Origin: JAUWTJ01 sp965603015
GTDB taxonomy: Bacteria > Pseudomonadota > Alphaproteobacteria > M2410
Direction of reading: 5' to 3'
Length of the DNA: 62,214 nt
Assembly: GCA_965603015.1 (NCBI GenBank)
Contig: CBFDBJ010000011.1
Coordinates: forward strand, 1-62,214
Position 1 is the stretch's first letter. The number at the start of each line of letters is the position of its first letter. Below the pieces are notes generated by a model. The model searched no databases and was not told the DNA's origin. It saw nothing but the letters and a program-made list of their open reading frames with translations. Made by a program: the position numbers and the translations under genes. This document shows positions 1-8,212 of this stretch, one piece after another.

Positions 1-472
1 CCCCTTTCAAGAACAAGTGCTGCCAGGGAAAGAGCTCGCCCGGATCCTGTTTGCGGGTCGGGGCAACATCGGAGTGACCGATAACGCGGGCCGCCGGAAT
101 GGAATAACGGGAAAGAATATCGCGCGAGAGTTCGATCACCGCATCAATCTGTTCTTTGGGAAACTCACGGTAGCCAAATTCGTGGCCGGGATTAACGATC
201 TCGATGCCAATGGATCTGGCATTGATGTTTTCGTCGCCTGCCCACCAGGAGACCCCGGCGTGCCAGGCGCGCTCGGCTTCCTCGACCAGATGAAAAATTC
301 GGCCATCTTCCTCGACCACGTAATGAGAACTGACGCCGGCCTCTTCGCTGCACAGGCGCTCGATGGCTTCCGCACCGGTTTTCATGCCGGTGTAGTGCAT
401 CAGGAGAATATCAATGTCGGCGCCGCCGCGGGTATCAAAGTTTGGTGACGGACGTTGGTGTATTTTCAGCAT
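1..472 (-). CDS. N-acetylmuramoyl-L-alanine amidase, AmpD-like (3' end cut by window edge)
   Basis: Peptidoglycan-recycling or cell-wall amidase of the Amidase_2 family, which cleaves the bond between N-acetylmuramic acid and the stem peptide. Translating from the ATG at 472 gives about 157 codons with the family signatures: a SPNFDTRG start, HYTGM (first zinc histidine, residue 26), WHAG (WHAGVS region) and GHSDVAP near the window edge, where the His and following Asp belong to the zinc/catalytic site. The rest of the protein (family length about 220-240 aa) lies outside the window. The start overlaps the 3' end of the DMT transporter gene by about 38 bp in another frame, so translational coupling is possible. 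A DjlA-like gene close by fits a common alphaproteobacterial arrangement. The family is clear; whether it is cytoplasmic AmpD or an exported amidase is not. Confidence 0.85.
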   Translation of the reverse strand, partial: MLKIHQRPSPNFDTRGGADIDILLMHYTGMKTGAEAIERLCSEEAGVSSHYVVEEDGRIFHLVEEAERAWHAGVSWWAGDENINARSIGIEIVNPGHEFGYREFPKEQIDAVIELSRDILSRYSIPAARVIGHSDVAPTRKQDPGELFPWQHLFLKG

Positions 473-1424
473 CAGACTTTGTCTCAGTGTTTGGGTCTTC
501 AGTCAAACGGTTCGCAGACAAGGGCTCCATTTCCGGCAGGATACCGGGCGCCGGCTGAACCCTGGTGTCTTTTGACTGCGCCGTCCTGATCGATATGATG
601 AGCACACCGGTCAGGCAAATGACAGAACCAAGTCCCATGCGGAAGGTGATCACATCGCCCAAAAACAGCACGCCAATGCCAACGGTGAAAAGTGTCCCCA
701 TCATGCCAAAGGGCGCGATGAAGCTGGCTTCATATTTCTGCAACAGCCAGTACATACCCGCATGGGCAATCAAATTGGAGCCGAACACGGTGAAGGCAAT
801 GGCGATCCAGGCGCGCCAGTCGGCATTCAGAATGAGCGGCACCGGATTACCTTCGAGCGGCAACGAGGCCAACATCAGGACGGGCCAGGAGAACATGGCA
901 ATCCAGGCCTGCATCTGGAAGACGTCAATGTCTTTTGACTTGCGCATCAGGATGGTCGATGTGGAGCCGACGAGCGCGCCGAGGAGCCCGATCATGATGC
1001 CGCTGACATAGGTGAACACACGCGGGTCGAAGCTGATGACCATGACGCCGCCAAAGGCCATCGCCATGCCGAGCCAGCGCCGCCAGTGTATTTCCTCACC
1101 GAGAAAGATCATGGCGAATATGGTGGTGAACGGAAGACCGAGCTGCAATGTCACCACAATGGACGACAGGTCGCCGACGATACTGACGCCGATATAGATC
1201 AGCCCGAAGCTGACGGCGCCGGTCGTCATGGCGATGGCAAACAGCATGGGCATGCGCCCTTCGTGCCATTTCAGGAACGGCACAAGGATCATGGCGTAGA
1301 AGAAGAAGCGCACGCCGGTGAAAAGCAGCGGCGGCATATAGTCCATGCCAAACTTGGTCATGCCCATGGACCCGGCGAAGACCAGGTTGAAGAACACCAG
1401 TGCTGCGAAATGCTGTTTCTTCAT
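435..1424 (-). CDS. DMT-superfamily (EamA) transporter
   Basis: Inner-membrane permease of 329 aa, probably exporting small metabolites, with two EamA repeats and about ten transmembrane helices. The first repeat begins at residue 8 with the typical FNLVFAGSMGMTKFGMD stretch. A loop with GEEIHWRRWLGMAMAFGGV ends repeat 1, and the matching loop LGDVITFRMGLGSVICL ends repeat 2. A hydrophilic tail of about 40 residues, rich in Glu, Asp and Thr, follows and is longer than usual. The ATG overlaps the stop of the upstream paralogue by 4 bp (ATGA), so the two are co-translated and may work as a pair. The substrate cannot be read from sequence. Confidence 0.85.
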   Translation of the reverse strand: MKKQHFAALVFFNLVFAGSMGMTKFGMDYMPPLLFTGVRFFFYAMILVPFLKWHEGRMPMLFAIAMTTGAVSFGLIYIGVSIVGDLSSIVVTLQLGLPFTTIFAMIFLGEEIHWRRWLGMAMAFGGVMVISFDPRVFTYVSGIMIGLLGALVGSTSTILMRKSKDIDVFQMQAWIAMFSWPVLMLASLPLEGNPVPLILNADWRAWIAIAFTVFGSNLIAHAGMYWLLQKYEASFIAPFGMMGTLFTVGIGVLFLGDVITFRMGLGSVICLTGVLIISIRTAQSKDTRVQPAPGILPEMEPLSANRLTEDPNTETKSDAENTPTSVTKL

Positions 1425-2299
1425 TGTGTTTCTTCCGGCTCGGGAGCGCTCTTGTCTGTCGGCTTCATGGCAATGACGGCGACGCCTATGAGCGTGATGA
1501 AAGCCCCGATGGCAATGCGCAGGGTCATCGGCTCACCAAGCAAGAAGACACCGCTCAGGATCCCGATGCAAGGCGCAAGCAGCAACATGGTGGATATGCG
1601 TGACACATCATAACGCTGAAGCAGATAATAGACGCCGCCATGGCCGATAAAATTGGCGCCAAAAACCATGAAGAGAATTGCCGCCCAGGGGATCCATGAA
1701 GACGAGCGGATCGCCTCGATCTGGCCTGACTCGAAGAGAAGTGAAGCCAGCAGAAGACAAGGACAACTGACAATCGCGATCCAGACCTGAAGATCCATGA
1801 CACCGATGCCCTTGAGCTTTTTCATCAGCACATTGGATGTGGCAACAAAGAAGGCGCAGGTCGTCACAACGATCAAACCGCCGATGTATTGAAATATGCC
1901 CGGGTCAAAGGACAGTACCATGACCCCGCCAAACGCCAGCACCAGCCCGGCAAGATAATGCCGCGACAGACGCTCACCAAGAAAGGCAATGGAGAGGATG
2001 ACTGCAAAGGGCGCGTTGAGCTGAATGAAAACGGCTGCGGCGGATGCGGGCGCGAATTTCAATCCAAGAAAAAACAGGCCAAAATTCAGAGCGCCGCCGG
2101 TCAACCCGACAAGCAGGACCAGCCGCATCTGACCTGGATGGCGTTTGATGAAAGGAAACAGGATCGCAATGACAAATGCAAACCGCAAGCCGGTCAGCAG
2201 GAAAGGCGGCATTTCCATGAGGGCGAATTTTGCCACAGCGAAATTCGTCCCCCAAAACAGGGAGATTGCCAACAGCAGCCCGATATGACGCAACGGCAT
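1421..2299 (-). CDS. DMT-superfamily (EamA) transporter, paralogue of the next gene
   Basis: A 292-aa membrane permease with two EamA repeats. The start LLLAISLFWGTNFAVAKFAL is the classical first helix. GERLSRHYLAGLVLAFGGV and LGEPMTLRIAIGAFITLIG close the two repeats. The gene is a diverged duplicate of the one it overlaps by 4 bp: both share the FDPGIF/FDPRVF and MRKSKDIDVFQMQ/MKKLKGIGVMDLQ segments. It probably exports a metabolite or amino acid, as many EamA proteins do; the substrate is unknown. The paired arrangement suggests either two specificities or a heterodimer. Confidence 0.85.
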   Translation of the reverse strand: MPLRHIGLLLAISLFWGTNFAVAKFALMEMPPFLLTGLRFAFVIAILFPFIKRHPGQMRLVLLVGLTGGALNFGLFFLGLKFAPASAAAVFIQLNAPFAVILSIAFLGERLSRHYLAGLVLAFGGVMVLSFDPGIFQYIGGLIVVTTCAFFVATSNVLMKKLKGIGVMDLQVWIAIVSCPCLLLASLLFESGQIEAIRSSSWIPWAAILFMVFGANFIGHGGVYYLLQRYDVSRISTMLLLAPCIGILSGVFLLGEPMTLRIAIGAFITLIGVAVIAMKPTDKSAPEPEETQ

Positions 2300-2409
2300 C
2301 AGCGCGCCCTTTCCCGAACAGTCCCTGATTTATTGAGAGTCACCCCGGGCTTTACGACAAAGTGCAGGATTTGGCAATAAAGGTGGTCACACAATGGCCC
2401 GAGGGGAAG

Positions 2410-3141
2410 CTAGAGTCCGCGTTGATCGGCGATCCGGTCCCAGGCAGCATTTATGGTCGCAAGGCGCTCATTGGCCAGGGCAACCATTTCTTCCGGGACG
2501 CCGCGGGCGATGGCCCGGTCGGGGTGATTTTCGACGACCAGCTTGCGGTAGGCTGACTTAAGGTCACCGTCAGAGATCGTGCGTTCGACGCCCAGGATGA
2601 CGTAGGGGTCGGCCTTGTCCTTGCCCATGTGGCGCTCGCGGATATGCGCGAAATCCAGCTCGTTGAAGCCGAAGATTGAGGCTACATGCTGGAGATAGCT
2701 CATCTCATCGGGATGCATAACCCCGTCCGCCATGGCGATGTAGAAGAGACCATCAAGGACATCCTCGAGGCTTTGGGCTCGCTCGCCAAAAATTCTTGTC
2801 AATTGGGCGGCATAAAGCTCATAGCCGGCGACATCCTGGTGAGCCAGTTGAAAGATTTTTTGAACATTGGCATGTTCGTCCCGGCTGACGTCGAAGACTT
2901 TGTTGAAAGCCCGAACCTCATCCTGAGTCACGATGCCGTCGGCCTTGGCCATCTTGGCCGAAAGGGCAATGACACCCATTGTAAAGGCGATTTGCTGTGT
3001 TTGCGCCGAGGCCCGTTCGCGAATGCTCAGGATATCCTCGTCATAGCCGTAGTGTCCGGCGACTGCGCCAAGCAACGCTCCGATGGGACCGCCAATCGCA
3101 AGCCCGATGCCCGCCCCGGCAATTTTTCCAAATATAGACAT
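2410..3141 (-). CDS. TerB-DnaJ domain protein (DjlA-like co-chaperone)
   Basis: A 243-aa protein built like DjlA. It has a short glycine-rich hydrophobic N-terminus (residues 5-27, GAGIGLAIGGPIGALLGAVAG) that could sit in the membrane, a TerB-like helical domain (about 45-165, with paired MAKADG and MADGVMHPDE acidic motifs), and a C-terminal J domain (about 178-240) with the diagnostic HPD in ENHPDRA. It should recruit and stimulate DnaK at the inner face of the membrane. An in-frame start at 3213 would add 24 residues rich in Cys, Ser and Trp that do not fit the family, so I chose the ATG at 3141. It is transcribed toward the DMT genes. Confidence 0.85.
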   Translation of the reverse strand: MSIFGKIAGAGIGLAIGGPIGALLGAVAGHYGYDEDILSIRERASAQTQQIAFTMGVIALSAKMAKADGIVTQDEVRAFNKVFDVSRDEHANVQKIFQLAHQDVAGYELYAAQLTRIFGERAQSLEDVLDGLFYIAMADGVMHPDEMSYLQHVASIFGFNELDFAHIRERHMGKDKADPYVILGVERTISDGDLKSAYRKLVVENHPDRAIARGVPEEMVALANERLATINAAWDRIADQRGL

Positions 3142-3488
3142 AGCCGTCAGTCCGCCGCGAAAACTTGACCAAAATGAGGCACAAGGCCCCTTCGAGCCCC
3201 CCTCGCAGAACAAGTCACTTCAATTGTGCACTCGTCACACCCGGAATGACGTAAGGCTCCATGTGTGTTCTTGCAAGGTGCGAGTCAAAAAATAATACAA
3301 AAGCTGCGCAATGCGAGCCACACGTCTGAACCACTTTCCTGCGCGCCGAATGCAAACTCCCGGCGGGATATCATGGATACAACCTTTGCGCCATGGCAAC
3401 CAGCGCCTTGTTGTGGTCAAATTCGGCTGGTCAAGTGGCGTTGACGAGTGATGATCGAGAATAACGCGGGTTGAGGGGGGAAACTGGG
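3142..3488. other. Intergenic region without a recognised gene
   Basis: About 350 bp between the divergent DjlA-like and membrane-protein genes. I see no conserved reading frame, tRNA or terminator. The right end carries the purine-rich ribosome-binding site of the next gene (3473-3480). Promoters for both genes should lie here, but none is clear enough to place. Confidence 0.5.
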
Positions 3489-3944
3489 ATGAGGTGGCGA
3501 CGCCCGCATTTTATGTCCACCCTACAAGGCCTTGCTCTTGCCCTGACAGTGTGGATCGGCCTGTCCTTTTGCGGCGTCAGGGGGCTGGTCACTGCGCTGC
3601 GTCCTGACATGGGGGGATGGTACTTACTCTCCGTTGTCATTTGGCTGGCCTTCCCCATCATCTATATACTCGATTTCATACGTTTTCGTTATGTGAAGTG
3701 GGTTGCCCTTGTTGTTGGACTTGTGACATTGGGGATCGAATATTCAGCTCACTGGCATGGACTGATATTCCCGGGCTCTGAAACTGAAATCGCAAATTAT
3801 TACGCCTGGTACAACAAGCTGTACTTCTTCGGGCCGTTTGAAGACCGCATTGCACCGGATCTCTACTATGTCATTCTCGATTTCATGATCTTCACTTTGG
3901 TCTGGATCGCTATCAAGCGGATCGCGCTAAGGGCGTATCACTGA
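3489..3944 (+). CDS. Small polytopic membrane protein of unknown function
   Basis: A 151-aa protein that I do not assign to a family. Four hydrophobic segments are visible: about residues 12-33, 44-60, 67-85 and 126-145 (YVILDFMIFTLVWIAIK). The loops are rich in aromatic and acidic residues, including HWHGLIFPGSE and YYAWYNKLYFFGPFEDR. The ATG at 3489 is preferred over an in-frame TTG at 3471 because GAGGGGGG lies 8 nt upstream. The stop codon falls in the first unit of a 7-bp tandem repeat, and the gene converges on the YaiI-family gene. It could be a sensor or transporter accessory; there is no direct evidence. Confidence 0.6.
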   Translation: MRWRRPHFMSTLQGLALALTVWIGLSFCGVRGLVTALRPDMGGWYLLSVVIWLAFPIIYILDFIRFRYVKWVALVVGLVTLGIEYSAHWHGLIFPGSETEIANYYAWYNKLYFFGPFEDRIAPDLYYVILDFMIFTLVWIAIKRIALRAYH

Positions 3945-3965
3945 TCACTGGTCACTGGTCACTGG
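3938..3965. repeat. Four tandem 7-bp units (TCACTGA/G) spanning two convergent stop codons
   Basis: TCACTGA at 3938-3944 is followed by three copies of TCACTGG (3945-3951, 3952-3958, 3959-3965). The plus-strand gene stops inside unit 1 (TGA 3942-3944) and the minus-strand gene stops at the start of unit 3 (TGA read from 3954 to 3952). Each unit carries a TGA on the minus strand, so slippage would change only the C-terminal residues of the convergent proteins. Confidence 0.85.
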
Positions 3966-4413
3966 CGGTGCGGACTGCCTTACGCACTATCTCGTCAAGC
4001 GTTGACAGGAAGCGTGACCGGTCCTTTTTGTCGAAGGGCTTGTTGGTGCCCTTGATGGTTCCCATGTCCCGGAGATCCTGATTGAGCGTGCGCATGGCCA
4101 TGGACATGCCAATGTTGTCATCGGAAAAGGACTTGCCGTTATGACCCAGAACGCTTGCTCCCTTTTCAAGGCATCGAGCGGCGAGCGGTATGTCGGCAGT
4201 TATCACAACATCATGTTTATCCGCGCGTTCGACGATCCAGTCGTCAGCCGCGTCAAAGCCGTCTGATACGACGATCTTGTGGACCTTAGGACCCACATCC
4301 AGCCGCAGCCATTGATTGGAAACAAGATAGGTCTCGAGATCGTATCTTTCTGCAACTCTGAAAACTTCTTCCTTCACCGGGCATGCATCAGCATCGATTA
4401 AAATACTTACCAT
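3952..4413 (-). CDS. YaiI/YqxD (DUF188, UPF0178) family protein
   Basis: A 153-aa protein of the DUF188 family, related to PIN-like nucleases. It opens with ILIDADACPVK, the family hallmark, and carries VVSDGFDAADDWI, DVVITADIPLAARCLEKGA and GHNGKSF, which supply the conserved acidic residues (the Asp in IDADACP, the paired Asp in DAADDWI, and the Asp in TADIPLA) expected to bind metal. A biochemical role is not established for the family. The ATG at 4413 puts the conserved start at residue 3; the in-frame start at 4452 adds a non-conserved 13-residue leader. A TTAACCAT element, the CtrA half-site form, lies at 4458-4465 just upstream. Confidence 0.85.
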   Translation of the reverse strand: MVSILIDADACPVKEEVFRVAERYDLETYLVSNQWLRLDVGPKVHKIVVSDGFDAADDWIVERADKHDVVITADIPLAARCLEKGASVLGHNGKSFSDDNIGMSMAMRTLNQDLRDMGTIKGTNKPFDKKDRSRFLSTLDEIVRKAVRTASDQ

Positions 4414-4626
4414 AACATCTCCAGACGGCCGCTCATTTGGTACCGCCAACACCTTTGTTAACCATCCTTGTTTACCATAACATCCGCCTACACCCTATCA
4501 AAGTGTCAGAATTCTTTACACCTCAATTGTGGTTAATGCAAAAGCTCTTGATTTTCCGCCATAATTTCTATGGCATCAAAATTGCTTCGTTTGGATGAGT
4601 CAAATTACACGAGTAGGGTATCGATT

Positions 4627-4863
4627 ATGCGTATTTCATCATTTGGTCAAACGGCTGCCGGAGCGGCGCTTGCGATTATCCTTTTGGGTTCCGGACCCTC
4701 CCACGCGGTTACTTCGGGTTGCGAATCAGAGGGCCAGACCTTGCAGGAAGTTGGACGCACCGGGGCAGATGGTTGCAGCTCCGTGCCAGAGCCTGGTATT
4801 CTCGGTCTACTCGGCCTGGGTCTTGCGGGGATCTACCTGGCAGGACGGCGCAGGAAGCCCTGA
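4627..4863 (+). CDS. Very small PEP-CTERM sorting-domain protein
   Basis: A 78-aa exported protein. It has a signal peptide (about residues 1-27, ending SHA-VTSG), a mature part of only about 25 residues with two cysteines (SGCESEGQ and DGCSSV), then the C-terminal PEP-CTERM tripartite signal: VPEP, a hydrophobic helix (GILGLLGLGLAGIYLAG) and an RRRKP basic end. Exosortase recognises this signal, cleaves it at the membrane and passes the protein to the surface or exopolysaccharide. No exosortase is in the window. The ATG at 4627 has AGGG at 4615-4618. The in-frame start at 4570 would put 19 extra residues before the signal peptide. An intrinsic terminator follows. Confidence 0.8.
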   Translation: MRISSFGQTAAGAALAIILLGSGPSHAVTSGCESEGQTLQEVGRTGADGCSSVPEPGILGLLGLGLAGIYLAGRRRKP

Positions 4864-4894
4864 TCTGAAATTCTGACAAATTGAGTTTGCGACG

Positions 4895-4919
4895 AGGGTG
4901 GCCCAGGCCACCCTTTTTT
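4895..4919 (+). terminator. Intrinsic terminator of the PEP-CTERM gene
   Basis: A perfect 9-bp GC-rich stem (AGGGTGGCC / GGCCACCCT) with a 2-nt loop, directly followed by a run of six T residues on the plus strand. It lies 31 bp after the stop codon of the PEP-CTERM gene. Confidence 0.9.
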
Positions 4920-5217
4920 GTTGCACCGATCGGCCCTCACCCGCTTGTGCTTGATCGCCTGTTCAGGAGAAGTGACAGCTGTCAGATCTACTACCCTGGG
5001 CGCCATGTGGAATAACCGCACGGCTTCCTTTCCCGGTAATCCCCGGGACATCTTCCCGACATAAGTTACACAGCCAGCCATAGGGGTTTGCCATTCTCCC
5101 TATGCGCGTCTTGATTGCCTGCCATCGGTTTACACAAAGGGTTTCACTACGCCTCACATTGACGCACTCTAATTTGCTGTTAACTTCAGACGCCTAGACT
5201 TGATACGGGCGGCGTGA
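4920..5217. other. Intergenic region upstream of the PAS kinase
   Basis: About 300 bp between the terminator and the kinase start. No gene is supported: the minus-strand frames here have no family features. A GTTAAC hexamer lies at 5179-5184. The kinase promoter should be in the right half, but no clear -35/-10 pair or Shine-Dalgarno site was found. Confidence 0.4.
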
Positions 5218-8175
5218 ATGAAGGGTCCACGCCGATACACTCATCCAATGGTCGCGCAGAATTCTATGGCAAACGAACAGAGTCAAGACTACCTGATCCG
5301 GGCGCTGGATATCGTCGGTGATGGCATTGTTGTTCTCGACAGTGTCGGCAAGATATTGGCACTCAACAGCGCCGCGCAGCGCATCTATGACCAAACCGAG
5401 GAAGATCTTCTCGGCGAACCAATTACCAGGCTTGTCGATCCACCGGAGAGAGGCGCGGAACTCCAGAATCTCATTGAGGAATTCGGTGTATCCGGGGCAG
5501 GTCCCTATGAGCGCGGCGAAGCCATCAGAGACACGATCATGCGGCCGGACGGAACCAAAGTCCCTGTGGAATCGGTTACCCAGATGCAGCAATGCGACGG
5601 CGAGACGATCTTTGTGATCGCAGTGCGCGATATTACACGGCGTGTGGAAGCAGAAGATGAACTTGCAAGAGAGCGGCGGCGCTGGGACAAATTGATTGAA
5701 AGCGGACTGGAGACCTCAACCGTTGTTTCGGAAGATGGCACAATTCTGTTTGAAAGTTCGTCGACCAAAGGCTTTCTGGGGTATTCGTCCGATGATCTGG
5801 AGACCAAAAACGCACTCGATTTTTCCGATCCGGCGGACCTTGAGCGGCTTATCTCCGAACTTGGCGTATTGCTTGAGGATCCTTCCCATGTTGGCGAATA
5901 TACCGGTCGATTTCTGCATGCGGACGGATCCTGGCGGATCCTGGAACTGACGGGAAGAAACATGCTTACCGACCCCGACGTCGCTGGTATTGTCATTCAT
6001 GCCCGCGACGTCACAGATAACGCGCTCGCACTTGAACGCATCAGGGAGAGCAAGGAAGAGCTCAGGCGAGCCCAGGAAGTCGGTTCGATCGGTATCTGGC
6101 ACGTCAAGTTTGGCGACAACAAAATTCATTGGTCGGGACCTTTCGAAGAAATTTTTGGTTATACGCTGGACTCCATCGACCATTCGCTGGAGACATTTTA
6201 TAATCACATTCATCCCGACGACGTTCTTTTGACGTTTGAGACCATCGACAGGGCGACAAAGGAAAAGTCGGAGTACGAAACTCTCAACTATCGAACGGTT
6301 CGCCCGGATGGAGAGATCGGCTATATCCATACTGAATTGTCTGCGACCCTGGATGAGAAAGGCGATGTCATCGGCTTTCACGGAATTTCGAGGGACAATA
6401 CAAATGCCGGTCGGGCCCTGAGCGACCTGGCACAGAGCGAACAAAGGCTTATATCAGCACAGCATATAGCGCGATGCGGCTACTGGTCACTCGACCTTAA
6501 AGACAACAGGATCTTCTACTCAGATGAATTAAAGGCTCTGTGGAAGTTTGACGAGAATGGCGCGCCCACGGCTCTGGCCGACAGTATTGAACGCCTTATT
6601 CCTGCTGACAGAGGCCCCGTCCAACAAGCACTGGAGCACGCTGTTGAAACCGGAGAGCCTTTCTTTTTCGAGCACCGCATGCAGCTGGGAGATGGCAGTT
6701 GGCTGTGGTTTCAGGAGCGCGGCGAAGTCATTTGCAATGCCAGCGGAGAGTCAATTCGAATTGATGGTGTCGCGCTGGAAATTCAGGCGGCAAAGGAGGC
6801 TGAAACTGCCCTTCAAATGGCGCGCCTTGATGCAGAGAACGCGAGTCAGGTGAAATCGAATTTTCTGGCCAATATGAGCCACGAACTGCGCACACCTCTC
6901 AATGCGGTTATTGGTTTTTCAGATCTCCTGCTTGGCCTGCCCGAGTCACGCAGAACCATTGAAAAAACCGATGAATATCTCGGTCACATAAATTCCAGCG
7001 GGCTTCACCTTCTCGCGCTCGTCAATGACATCCTGGACATTTCAAGGATTGAAGCAGGCAAGGCACAGCCCGAGCCCGAGTGGGTTGATCTTGATGAAAT
7101 ATTGCATCAGAGCGTGACTCTTACGGGCCAATCGCAAACCGATGCTCGATCTCGTGTTGCAATAAAGTCGAGTGACAGACCCGTGAACCTCTGGATTGAC
7201 TCCAGACACATACAACAGGTTCTGACGAACCTGATTAGCAATGCCCTCAAATTCTCTCCGGAAGACGAGAAGGTGGCGGTCTCTGCTTTTCTAGATGAGG
7301 ATGAAGGTCTGACGCTCGAAGTCCACGACGAAGGCACAGGCATGTCTGATGCTGATCTCGAAATTGCGACAAAACCCTTTGGACAAATTGATAATGCTTT
7401 CAGCCGGAAAGTTGGTGGCACCGGTCTCGGGCTTCCACTCGCCATACAATTGACCGAGCTCAATGGTGGCAAGCTGATCATAAAGAGTGAACCGATCAAG
7501 GGAACAATTATTCATCTCCAGTTTCCGAACACTCTTGTTGCTCTTGCACCTGACTATGCAGAGGCTCGGAAAGTTGACACACAGGCGAGGCCTTCTGGAT
7601 CCGGCACACCTGCAGCCCCCCAACCTGCCAGGTCCCACCACACCACACTCGAAGAGCCGGAAAATTTGGCACCTGCAGATTTTAGAAGACTTGACGGTCC
7701 GAGTATTCTTAAATGTCCCCGGGGCCATCCGGAGTGGCGAGCTTTTCGTCAGACGATTGCCACGGATGCACAACAGAGGTTACTGGATTATTGGCTGGAA
7801 AAGACTGGCCGCGGAGAGGTCCCGCTTCGCACGTCAATCGACCCGATGGCGTTGCCGGATCTGCTGCCCAACTTTTTTATCCTTGAGGCAGGAGACAAGG
7901 GCTTGCGGGTCAGACTTGCAGGTACGAATTTTAACTCAGTTTTTGGGCTTGATCCCACCCATCTCGACGTCTGCGAACTTGTTAATGGGAAGGAGCTGGA
8001 AGATATTTCCATTATTGCCGGGAAAGTCCTTGATGAAGGGCGGCCGGTGTTCGATCCGGCAAGATTTCCGACAGGTCCGATCGCAGGGTCACGCGTTGAT
8101 TTTCTCTATCTTCCGTGCCGGAGCTGCGAGGACGGTGACGCTGATTTGATAATCGGGATCGGGGAAATTGCCTGA
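5218..8175 (+). CDS. Soluble multi-PAS sensor histidine kinase with C-terminal PAS_5-like domain
   Basis: A 985-aa cytoplasmic kinase with no transmembrane helix. Domains in order: PAS at about 20-135, 155-270, 285-395 and 410-525; HisKA with the phosphorylated His at residue 555 (MSHELRTPLNAVIGF); HATPase with N box NLISNALKFS, G1 DEGTG and G2 GGTGLGLPLA (about 665-775); a Pro/Ala-rich linker; then a C-terminal domain (about 835-980, from PEWRAFRQ to IIGIGEIA) that resembles the PAS_5 family often found alone in alphaproteobacteria. Having that domain after the kinase core is unusual. No response regulator is adjacent, so it is an orphan kinase. Starts at 5248 and 5266 are also possible because no site has a strong ribosome-binding site. 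Confidence 0.9.
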   Translation: MKGPRRYTHPMVAQNSMANEQSQDYLIRALDIVGDGIVVLDSVGKILALNSAAQRIYDQTEEDLLGEPITRLVDPPERGAELQNLIEEFGVSGAGPYERGEAIRDTIMRPDGTKVPVESVTQMQQCDGETIFVIAVRDITRRVEAEDELARERRRWDKLIESGLETSTVVSEDGTILFESSSTKGFLGYSSDDLETKNALDFSDPADLERLISELGVLLEDPSHVGEYTGRFLHADGSWRILELTGRNMLTDPDVAGIVIHARDVTDNALALERIRESKEELRRAQEVGSIGIWHVKFGDNKIHWSGPFEEIFGYTLDSIDHSLETFYNHIHPDDVLLTFETIDRATKEKSEYETLNYRTVRPDGEIGYIHTELSATLDEKGDVIGFHGISRDNTNAGRALSDLAQSEQRLISAQHIARCGYWSLDLKDNRIFYSDELKALWKFDENGAPTALADSIERLIPADRGPVQQALEHAVETGEPFFFEHRMQLGDGSWLWFQERGEVICNASGESIRIDGVALEIQAAKEAETALQMARLDAENASQVKSNFLANMSHELRTPLNAVIGFSDLLLGLPESRRTIEKTDEYLGHINSSGLHLLALVNDILDISRIEAGKAQPEPEWVDLDEILHQSVTLTGQSQTDARSRVAIKSSDRPVNLWIDSRHIQQVLTNLISNALKFSPEDEKVAVSAFLDEDEGLTLEVHDEGTGMSDADLEIATKPFGQIDNAFSRKVGGTGLGLPLAIQLTELNGGKLIIKSEPIKGTIIHLQFPNTLVALAPDYAEARKVDTQARPSGSGTPAAPQPARSHHTTLEEPENLAPADFRRLDGPSILKCPRGHPEWRAFRQTIATDAQQRLLDYWLEKTGRGEVPLRTSIDPMALPDLLPNFFILEAGDKGLRVRLAGTNFNSVFGLDPTHLDVCELVNGKELEDISIIAGKVLDEGRPVFDPARFPTGPIAGSRVDFLYLPCRSCEDGDADLIIGIGEIA

Positions 8176-8212
8176 CTGCAAAAGACCGAAGCCCCCCTTC
8201 AACAGGTTCAAC

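Noticed and set aside
17..448. Plus-strand open frame of 143 codons at the left edge
   Set aside because: It is the complement of the AmpD-like amidase, whose minus-strand translation carries the zinc histidines and family motifs.
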